From the NCBI GenBank assembly GCA_030770425.1, contig JASJFT010000462.1, forward strand, positions 1 to 12,116: 12,116 nt of DNA. Direction: 5' to 3'. How positions within the stretch are numbered: the first letter of the stretch is position 1; the number at the start of each line of letters is the position of its first letter. Origin of the DNA: Darksidea phi (lineage: Eukaryota; Ascomycota; Dothideomycetes; Pleosporales; Lentitheciaceae). Of this stretch, positions 1-7,868 are shown one piece after another. Under the pieces are notes generated by a model. It made no database searches and had not been told where the DNA came from. It saw only the letters and a program-made list of their open reading frames with translations. The position numbers and the translations under genes were made by a program.

Positions 1-482
1 TAAGCTTTTCCTCTAGTCTACGTAGATAATATAGCTACCTCTAGATAAAACGTCTATTCTTATTATATAGGGCCTTAGATAGGAATATAATATAGATAAC
101 TACTAATAGCTATATAAGAATTCTATTACCGCTTATTTCCTCGAATATATCTAATATATAGTTAGTTTTATACTAATAGTTATTATAATTAAGAAGCTTT
201 ATTAATAGTACCTCCTACTTATAGTATTAGGAATACTCTACCGTAATATTTATAAGATTTAGAGCGCTATACTTAAATAGTCTATTCTACTCTAGTTCCT
301 CCTACTAAAGGTCCTACTAAAGGACTAGGTAAACGATTATTAGTAAAGATATATAGTTAGTAGGTATTAATTATTATAGATAGTAGTATATAACGTAGCT
401 AGCCTATAGTACTAGTCTATATAGCTAGAACTATATAGCTAAAGGCTATATAGTAGCCCTCTAGACCTAGTTAGTTAGTTAA
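1..482. other. RIP-mutated sequence, no recognisable gene
   Basis: I see no readable frame, RNA gene or known repeat here in either orientation. It contains short AT-rich palindromic strings (variants of CTATATAGCTA around 416-450) and the small tandem repeat at 300-323. It is probably part of the same decayed element as the frames further right, but nothing proves it. Confidence 0.5.
300..323. repeat. Tandem duplication of a 12-bp unit
   Basis: The unit TCCTACTAAAGG occurs twice head to tail, at 300-311 and 312-323, with no mismatch. Two copies only, so this may be a small replication-slippage duplication rather than a functional array. The copies being identical in RIP-mutated DNA suggests either duplication after most mutation or no mutable site left in the unit. 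Confidence 0.6.
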
Positions 483-1245
483 TAAATATATAATCTATTT
501 AAAAGACGGTACCCTTTATAGATAAGCCTAATAATATAGTAGCTTTAAAGTAATATAAATTATAGACCCTTTAAGAGAGCTATAATACTAAATCTAAGCG
601 TATAAGTAACTAGACGGCTCTATTACTACTAAAATTATATATTACTACTACGCCTATAGTAACTATTAGTAATTAGGCCTAAGATATTTAAGGGTAAGTA
701 TTAGCTTAGTACTCTTAAGATATTATTTAAGTATTATTAAGATATTAAACCTACTACTAAATCGATCGAATATAGCGGAGACTTATATATATAATATACT
801 AGTAGGGTTATATACCTAGATAGAGTTAAATAGATAGTAAGTCCTCTAAGAGTACTATAATCTATAATAGATTACTATTAATACCTAAGTTAGTAGATAC
901 TAATAGTTATACGTATACCTAAGGATATCCTCTACTAGAATTTTGATATATTCTAGTTTAGTAGGAATACCTATTTATATCTACTAGAGCCCTTATTACT
1001 AATAGACGAGCTTCTTTCTAATATATTAAGTATTAACTACTATTACGAATATAAGGTAACTACTATTAATATTATTATTTACTAACTACCTAGTACTAAA
1101 CGAATACTTTTATTTATACTACTTTTACTCTTATACTATTACTTAGCTATACTCTTTTATATCTCTTTAATACTAGTACCTCTCTATACTATATTTATAT
1201 ATATCCTATCTATATTAACTAATAGACTAGAAAATATTTTATTAC
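483..1245 (+). pseudogene. Degenerate reading frame, unidentified
   Basis: Reading plus frame 3 (codons starting at 483, 681, 903 and so on) gives a protein-like stretch in which stops are comparatively rare, about 11 in the ~190 codons from 681 to 1245. Every one is TAA or TAG, which RIP makes from CAA, CAG or TGG. A readable piece at about 1002-1030 is LLEPLLLIDELLSNIL. The frame seems to fade near 1240-1260, where the neighbouring frame 2 becomes the better one, so an ancient indel or an intron may lie there. I do not recognise the family: no transposase, reverse transcriptase or zinc-finger motif was visible after allowing for RIP changes. It could be the N-terminal part of the same protein as the next entry, or chance openness. 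Confidence 0.35.
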
Positions 1246-1249
1246 TAGC

Positions 1250-3188
1250 TCTACGATATTTAAGCTAGTAGCTACCTCTAGGAATAGTATACTATTAGTA
1301 ATTAATAAGATAGTAATCTACCTACTCCTAAAGCTACCCCCGTCGGCGGTATAGCTAGCCTACTAGCTCGCCTAGTTCGTTAATTATAACCTCGAATATA
1401 GAAGAATATTTACTAAGATAGTATAGGAGTATATCCGCGTTATTATTAAACTCTATCCCCCGTTATCTCTATTATTATTAGCGAACTACCTACTTAGTAA
1501 TAAAGACGCCCTAGGACTTAACTATCTATTTTAATAGTCGCTCTAAGTTAATAAGATATTAGGTAAGAAGGTCGTTAAGACTAGTACTAACTAGTTAATA
1601 GAGAGTACTAGCCCTCTCGCCCGTTACTAGCTATTTCGATAGTAGAGATAAGAATACCTAGTTAGAATTAATAAACTAATTCTAGACTTAATTATTCTAA
1701 TTCTAGAAGCCCTAAAGAAGCTATCTATTCGAAGAATACGTTTATAGTCTCTACTTAAATAACTATAATATAGAGATCTAAAGACGATATTTAAGCCCCG
1801 TCTATAGAAAGAGGCTTCGCTACTAGACTATATATCGATTAGGGTAAGTAAATTAACGGAAACTATAGTACTAGATTAGCTAAACTAATTAAATATAATA
1901 GATTAGCTACTAATAACTATACTATATAAGGGTCCTACCTTAAGGGCCTAATAACCTATTATTAAAGATACTAGGTAATCTATTAGCTTAGATTAACTAC
2001 CTCCGGTAGACTAATCCTTTAGATAATAAAGGGCTATCTTTATAATTAATACTAATCCTTTTACCCTATATCTTACTCTATAACTAACCTCCGCGCTTTC
2101 TTAATATAGGGTAAGTAAAAATCCTATAATACGAAGCGTTTCTAGTCTATTTTTAACGTTAGTAAATACGTAGAATAAGTTAAAAAAGCTATTAATAATA
2201 AGAATTAGATAGTTTATTTCGCTATAAGCCGTATATATAGCTAACCGTATAGAAGAAGAATAATAGCTATATAATAACTCTAAGAAAGAAGTAAAGGTAC
2301 TCTAGATATAATAATTTATATACTATAATATACTAGAATTATTTAAAGACTCGGGTTTCCTAATATAGAATATTTAAGAGAGGTCTCGTAGTAAGCTATA
2401 TACTAAACTACTAATAAAATAAGCCTAGTATACCTAGCCTATACTAGACGATATTTATAATAGTATTAAAATATTTAAAGATATTTAAAGAAGATAAGAA
2501 TTAGAAAGGGCCTACTAAGGTAAATAGGTAGTAACGGACGAATATACTATAGTTAATATATCTAAATCTAAGTTATACCTATAGATAATTTATAAGAGAA
2601 CGTTATTATTAGCTAAGAACCCTACTAAATAGTAGTAATAAAGAGCTAAATAAGTTATAGTATAAGACCTTATATAGCTTAAACTTACTAGCTTTATAAA
2701 GACTTAGATAAAGACTCTATAAAATCTTATAAATAGTATTAGATTAATACTAAAAAAGAAGATTAATAGCCTTATAAGGAATATACTAACTACTTTAAAT
2801 ACTTAAAGAGAAGATACTATATCGAGGCTAGTACCCGTACTACTAATATTATAAACGCTACTCTCTTACTAAATACCTCTAATAGCCCTTATCTATAATA
2901 AGTTAATCTATAATTTTTTCTTATATACCTCTTATTAGTATAATATACGTTAGATAGAGCTATCTAATTTAGAAAGAGAAGTAAGTAAATTATAAAGGAT
3001 AATAGTATAGCTTAAGAAGATATAGATAAGAAATAAGTAAATAAGATCTATAGGATTATACGAAGAATAAGATATAGTAAATAATTTATAATCTAGGTAT
3101 ATACTATATAGATCGAATACTATAATTATAAACTTCTTAAATCTTATTATACTATTACTAAGTAAAGTCGTAAGAGTAATATTAGCCC
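1250..3188 (+). pseudogene. Long degenerate reading frame, unidentified, cut by the chromovirus LTR
   Basis: Plus frame 2 (codons at 1322, 1349 and so on) reads as a continuous Leu/Ile/Lys/Arg-rich protein of roughly 640 codons, with stops in about one codon in nine, all TAA or TAG. The clearest parts are about 1590-1900 (for example LDLIILILEALKKLSIRRIR) and about 2060-2480. Around 2945-3060 the heptad-like, charged text LSNLEREVSKL suggests a coiled coil. The frame is still open when the left LTR begins at 3189, so the chromovirus appears to have inserted into it. I could not match it to a known domain. Candidates include a transposon-encoded protein or a captured host gene. The minus strand also has a short open stretch at about 1700-1900, so the strand call is not certain. 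Confidence 0.4.
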
Positions 3189-3625
3189 TATATTATATAT
3201 TATACGTATCTTTATACGGAATCTAGATTAAGACTAATAGAATATTTATCGTACTATTGATTTCTAATAGGTTAAGATTAAGTTAATAAATTCTATTACT
3301 AGAATAATTACTTAGGAAAAGATTTAATCTTATTTATAAGTATTAGGTAAAGAACTAAAGATTAACTATAAGAAATTAAAATAAAAAGTCTAAGAGATCC
3401 TTTACTCTCTTATACCCGTCCTTATTCCTTAAGATAGTAGTAATAATAGTAGAAGTAGTAACTTCTACGACTTCTATAACTTCTATAAAGGTTATAGAAG
3501 TAGCCGTCTTAGTAACTTCTATAACTTCTAAGTTACGTAATATTAAATTACTAACTAAGTATAGCTTAGCTATTATAGCTATATTAGAGCTTATCCTATA
3601 CCCCTTTAATTCTAGGGTTATAATA
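3189..3625 (-). repeat. 3' LTR of the chromovirus (left copy)
   Basis: It aligns over its whole length with 10131-10567, with no gap. Hand comparison gives about 37 differences in 437 positions (about 8 percent), all C/T or G/A. Because CpA sites are already exhausted in both copies, the differences fall at former CpG, CpC and CpT sites, where RIP acts less often. LTR divergence therefore cannot be used to date the insertion. On the element's strand it starts TATTATAACCCT, which RIP could derive from a TGTTA...-type LTR end. The pol frame remains open into it down to a stop at 3376-3378. Confidence 0.95.
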
Positions 3626-3639
3626 CTTACTCCCTTCTT
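3376..3639 (-). other. Stop-free continuation of the pol frame into the 3' LTR
   Basis: In the pol phase no stop occurs from 3639 down to 3379 (87 codons), and the first stop is TAA at 3376-3378. The equivalent 83-odd codons of the other LTR (10321-10567) are also stop-free, with TAA at the matching 10318-10320. RIP can create stops but cannot remove one (TGA and TAG only become TAA), so this was also open before mutation. It may be the true C-terminus of pol overlapping the LTR. Alternatively, it is an accident of the repeated AACTTCTA text, which lacks Gln and Trp codons in this frame. Confidence 0.5.
3470..3501. repeat. Perfect 11-bp inverted repeat inside the left LTR
   Basis: ACTTCTATAAC (3470-3480) and its exact reverse complement GTTATAGAAGT (3491-3501) flank a 10-base loop. 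It lies in a stretch built from repeated AACTTCTA units (about 3459-3530). The right LTR has the same structure with one transition in an arm. In RNA it would form a hairpin within the LTR. A role in transcript ending or packaging is only a guess; low-complexity repetition alone could generate it. Confidence 0.7.
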
Positions 3640-3645
3640 TTAAGC
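3626..3645 (-). promoter_or_regulatory. Polypurine tract (plus-strand primer) next to the 3' LTR
   Basis: On the minus strand the bases just upstream of the LTR read TTAAAAGAAGGGAGTAAG, a purine run abutting the LTR start. In LTR retrotransposons such a tract resists RNase H and primes second-strand DNA synthesis. Its presence on this side, and not beside the right LTR, fixes the orientation of the element. The last pyrimidine in GTAAG may be original or a RIP product. Confidence 0.75.
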
Positions 3646-4394
3646 TTCGTCCTTAAAGATTTTATTATACCTACTACTTCTTAGCTAGTAGTACCTATAC
3701 TTAGTAGGTTTCTTTTTCTAAATCGTACTATACTCTACGTATACGTATTATATAGCCTATTTAGGGTTATAGTTATTCTATCTTCTTAATAATATATAAG
3801 AGTAATTAATCTACCGTCTATACGGGACTAACTATCTTTTATCTTTAATTAACTTTCTAGGTTCTAACGATACCTAAAACTTCTATAATAATCTATTTCG
3901 AACGTTATTATCGTCTTATAAACTATCTATTTACTTATTCTCGTCCTATATTAATACCCTATTCTTATTATTATACTATACGGCCTCCTCGAATCTATTA
4001 TATCGACCTTTAGTCTAGTTCCTATATAGAGTATATTCGTCGTAGGTCGAAGTATAATCTAGTAGTAACTAAGAGAGATTAGATAAAGGTAGATAAATAG
4101 AAATTTAATCTTTAGGTTAAGCTAGATACTATATATATTACTTATAATAAGACTTTTATTTAAATAGTCGAGCTTTATACTTATAAGACCTATCTTTTAA
4201 AGTAGCTTTAAGACCTAAATTATCGTAATATTAAAATACGTTATCGCGAGCTTATATCCCTTAAGAAGCTAGATTAATTAAAGAAAGCTAAACGTTCTAC
4301 TTCTTTTAATTTACTCGAGTTATTATAGTAACTCTTATTATATAAGTCTACTAACTTCTTCTTCTTAGATAATTAGGAGCCTCTACCTCTAGAT
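3640..4394 (-). other. In-frame C-terminal extension of pol, unidentified
   Basis: The pol phase stays protein-like after the chromodomain for about 250 codons. It is rich in Lys, Arg, Tyr and Asn (for example KATLKDRSYKYKARLFK at about 4150-4200, and LEPRKLIKDKR at about 3835-3870), with scattered TAA and TAG that could be former Gln or Trp codons. Any of these could instead be the genuine stop, the rest being 3' untranslated. I recognise no domain. An early candidate for the true end is the cluster of stops at about 4100-4130. Confidence 0.4.
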
Positions 4395-4775
4395 ACTTTT
4401 AGTAATACTACTTAACTAGCCTCTAGTAATCTTATAGATTCTTAATTAGTTTCTATATATTCTAGCTAGTAGGCTATTCTACCTATTTAACTAAATATTT
4501 CTACTAATAACTAAACTTTTATAGTTCTTAGATTTCCTCGACCTTATACTCCTCGTCTTCGAGTTTAATATTAGTAGCTACTTCGGCGTCTTCTAGTACT
4601 AGTTCTAGTAATAATATATAAAATACTAGATATATTTTTATATCTTTAGCTAGCTTTAGCCTATAGTTAACTAGTCCTATTTTTTCTTTAATTTCGAATA
4701 GTTTAATTTATAAATTATCTAGTTTATCGTATAGTTATTTAGTTTTTAAATTTCGTCGTAAAAGAAAAACTTTAT
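4395..4775 (-). other. Integrase C-terminal GPF-type module and chromodomain
   Basis: Near 4680-4770 the text DKVFLLRRNLKTK, followed by KLFEIKEKI, matches the GPY/F module after the integrase core. At about 4400-4560 the line EEYKVEEI is followed by KYLVK (4483-4504) and LIKNL, the chromodomain signature Y-L-V-K-W ... W-x-P-x-x-N-L, with the Trp codons now stops. Chromodomains of chromoviruses bind methylated histone H3 (H3K9me) and direct integration into heterochromatin. This would fit insertion among older repeats. Several aromatic-cage positions are altered, so I judge the family by pattern and order. Confidence 0.88.
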
Positions 4776-4959
4776 CCCCCTTTTTAAGGGTTAGTCTTTC
4801 GAGCCTTTTTTTATTTACTATTTTAGCTATTATAAGGTTTCTATATACTATCTATATACTAAGTTCTTTATATAATTCTTATATTAAATAGGCCTTCTCT
4901 TCTACCCTAGTAGATATACTCTCGATATCTCTTAGATTCTTATAAATTATTAGCTTATA

Positions 4960-5660
4960 TCTATAGTTTACGTAGTATAATAAGTATCTAGTCGTTATAG
5001 ACTTCTTACTATTATATACTAATTATACTATTAGTAGTAATTTAATCTAGTTATCTTATAACTTATTAATATAGAATCTTAAATATTTCTTTAGAGTTTA
5101 GTTTATTCGTTCCGTCTAACTATCTATCTATAGATAGAAGCTAGTTAATAACTTTCTCTTAATTCCTAATTTTACGAGTAACGTACTCTAAAATTTTAAA
5201 ATAAATAATTTATTCCTATTTATAAAAATCTATTCTAATAATCTATAATTAGTAATAAGTATTCTTTTAATCTCGTAAGCTATATTTTTTACCGTAATTA
5301 CTTCGTTTATTAGAATAAAGTATACTATTTTAGTTAATTAATCTATAATTATTATAATCGTATCGTATAATCTTCCCGATTCTAGTTCTAATAATAGTAG
5401 TAACTTTACTATAAAGTCTATTATAATATAAGTCTATAGTCGTATAGATAGTACTAATAGTTAAAGTAATCTATAGGGCTTATATCTCTTAGATTTATTC
5501 TTAGAATATTCTAAATAGTCGTCTATTACTTTCTAAACTTCCTTTCTTATATTAGTAAATAGGTATTCTTTATCTATATATTTAACTATTTCGTTAATTT
5601 CTAGGTATTCTAGTATCTTACTCTCGTAGATTTCCCGTATAAGGTCTCTTCTAAGATTTA
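4960..5660 (-). other. Integrase domain of pol (HHCC and D,D35E)
   Basis: N-terminal zinc finger: all four ligands are now Tyr, His at 5626-5628 and 5605-5607, Cys at 5515-5517 and 5506-5508. The line after it, KPYRLL, matches the usual P-x-G-L-L-Q-P. Catalytic core: first Asp intact in IIDFIVKL (5416-5418), second Asp changed to Asn (5218-5220), Glu intact in TERIN (5110-5112). There are exactly 35 residues between the second Asp and the Glu, the canonical D,D35E spacing. It would join the cDNA to chromosomal DNA. Confidence 0.95.
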
Positions 5661-5919
5661 ATAGTATATAAGGTCTTATCTCTAAGTTATTTATTAAAAT
5701 AGAGTATTCTTTCTTATTAAAGTATATATCGTCTTCCTCTAGTATCCTATTAGTATCCCTAATAGTTTCTTAGGTCTTATTTCTTTACTTTTTCTTAATA
5801 TCTATTACTACTATAATTTTAACTAGTCTTATATAGTTATATATAAAAGTTTCGTTAGGTTCTCTTTATAGAACTAGTTTATATATAATAGGTTTATTAG
5901 TATCTTAAAGATCCGATCT

Positions 5920-6290
5920 TCTACTAAAGATATTTATTACTCTATTTAGTATTCCTAGCTAATAACTTATCTTAAAGTCGTAGTCTACTAGTAATTTCGA
6001 TTATTAGAATTATTATTAGTTAAGTTTCTTTATAGTCGTAAAACTTATAAGGTTCTAGTAGTTTATAATAATCTTAATTTTATACTTAACTTTTATAAGC
6101 TATAGTCTCTATTATTCGAATACTAATATAATAGTACTAAGTTCCTTATTATAAATATTATAATTTACTTCTTCCTTACTAAACTTATATAAGTAGTAGA
6201 ATACTAGTCTCTATTTCCTATCTTCCCCTTATTAGATAAGTATTACTTCTAGTATATAGTCTAATATATCCGTCTCTACTCTAAGAGGTC
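5920..6290 (-). other. RNase H domain of pol
   Basis: The text runs from VETDILDYILEVIL through YNIYNKELSTI to VINIFSRRSD, the standard Ty3/gypsy RNase H pattern. Of the acidic catalytic set, the first Asp (6268-6270) and the Glu of KEL (6142-6144) survive. The Asp of the D-H pair is Asn (6061-6063) and its His is Tyr. The last Asp, before the S-R-R motif, is Asn (5932-5934). The enzyme would degrade the RNA strand of the hybrid after RT. Confidence 0.92.
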
Positions 6291-6539
6291 TTATTAGGTT
6301 ATATATCTATAGTATAGGTATTAATATAAATAGGTTCTTAAGCTTATTAAAAGCTTCTTATTATTTCTAGTTCTACTAAAATTCTTTTTCTTTCTTAGTT
6401 ACCTTTGTAAGTAGAGATATAGTCTTTAAGTAATCCTTAATAAACTTCTAATAGAAGTTAGTAAATCTTAAAAAGGATTATACGTCCTTAATTAATATTA
6501 GGATTAACTATTTCCTTATAGTTTATACTTTTTTAGGGT

Positions 6540-7230
6540 CTATAGATACTCCTTCTCGTAAGATAATAAAATCTAGGTATTTAGTTTCTATTCTATAGAA
6601 TTCGTATTTATCTAGATAAAGTAATAATCTATTTTACTATAACTTTTATAGTACTTTCTTTATATACTCCTTATATTCTTCTAGTATTCCTTTACTATAT
6701 ATAAGAATATTATCTAGATATACTATATAGAATACGTTTAAGTATTCGTTTAATATTCTATTAATAACTAACTAAAATATTACTAGTATATTTATTAGTC
6801 TAAATAGTATAACTTTATACTTATAGAGTTTATATTAGGTCTTAAATATTATATACTTCTTATACCCTTTTATTATTCGAATCTAGTAGAATCTCTCTCG
6901 GATATTAAATTTCGTAATCTACTTAACTTCTTAGAGCCGGTCTATAAGTTCTCTAATTAGTAGTAATAAATATTTATTCTTCTTTATAATATTATTTAAG
7001 TATTTATAATCTATATAAAGTTATAACTTTTTATTCTTCTTTAGAATAAATAGAACTAGTAATACTATAGAGCTTTAACTTTCTTTAATATATCCTCTTT
7101 CTAAGTTCTTTATTAAGTACTCTTTTAGTTCTTTCTATTAATCTACTATTAATAAGTATATAGGTCTAGACTTAAGCTTTATATCCTCTTCTAGATATAT
7201 CTTATAATCTTATTCCTAGTACTCTAGTAA
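6540..7230 (-). other. Reverse transcriptase domain of pol
   Basis: The recognisable order is: a lead-in with KSRPIYLL (about 7150-7180); KKNKKL followed by YIDYKYLNNI, the region usually written C-V-D-Y-R-x-L-N; FNIRERFY at about 6890-6912, where the first catalytic Asp is Asn at 6904-6906; V-I-L-F-R-L-I-N at about 6790-6815 in place of V-M-P-F-G-L-T-N; and YLDNILIYSK ending near 6690, where Y-L-D-D has become Y-L-D-N (6709-6720). Each change is explained by CpA/TpG mutation. The order and spacing are those of Ty3/gypsy RT. Confidence 0.95.
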
Positions 7231-7479
7231 ATTTATATTCGAATATTCTTTAAATAACTCTTAGAACTCCTTATAGTCTTAAGATATTATTAGTTATAGT
7301 TCTTCCTATATAGTTATAATTCTTCGTACTATAATAATACTAACTCTCTATAAATTTTTTTTATAAATTCTTATAATCTTATAAGATAAAATTAAGTCTA
7401 TTCTCTCTTTCTAGGGTATATACTAGATCTTATAGCTAGATTTACCCGATTTTCTAATTTCTATAACTCGAGCTACTTA

Positions 7480-7835
7480 CTTATAGTCTAGTACTTTACG
7501 TAGCTTTTAATCTATCTATAAATTATATATTACTAACTAATCGTAATTAATAATTATATTAGTATCTCTAATTTCTATAATATTAAATCTATAATAGTCT
7601 CTAATATTCTCTATCTCTAGGGTTACTTTTTATATTTTAAGGTAAATTATACCTCCTTTATATTCTATAAGTAATCTATCTTCAAGGTCTACTTATATAG
7701 ATTTTTCTTTAACTTAGTAAGGAATTCTATATTCCTCTATTAATTTTAATAATAGAAGTATAAACTTTACTTTACTATTTATAATAACTTAGACTTTTCG
7801 TCCGTAAATTCGTATATCTACTTCTAACCTAATCG
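7480..7835 (-). other. Aspartic protease domain of pol
   Basis: Text such as LEVDIRIYGRKV leads into a catalytic loop that now reads N-S-K-V at 7768-7779, where retropepsins have D-S/T-G-A. Downstream lie KLIEEYRIPY and, near 7540-7560, an IIINYD segment that corresponds to the usual I-I-G-x-D-W motif. The catalytic Asp is lost (GAT to AAT after T, a RIP-context change). The domain would cleave the Gag-Pol polyprotein in the particle. Length and motif order are normal for Ty3/gypsy. Confidence 0.85.
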
Positions 7836-7868
7836 GTTATTAGGTACCCTCTTATACGATTTATAGAG

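Noticed and set aside
416..450. CTATATAGCTA repeats as a regulatory or CRISPR-like array
   Set aside because: Units are irregular in length and spacing, with no spacers. Such palindromes arise often when TA and AGCT dominate the text.
1690..1900. Minus-strand gene in the left block
   Set aside because: A short minus-strand run is open, but it breaks down on either side, whereas the plus phase persists for nearly 2 kb.
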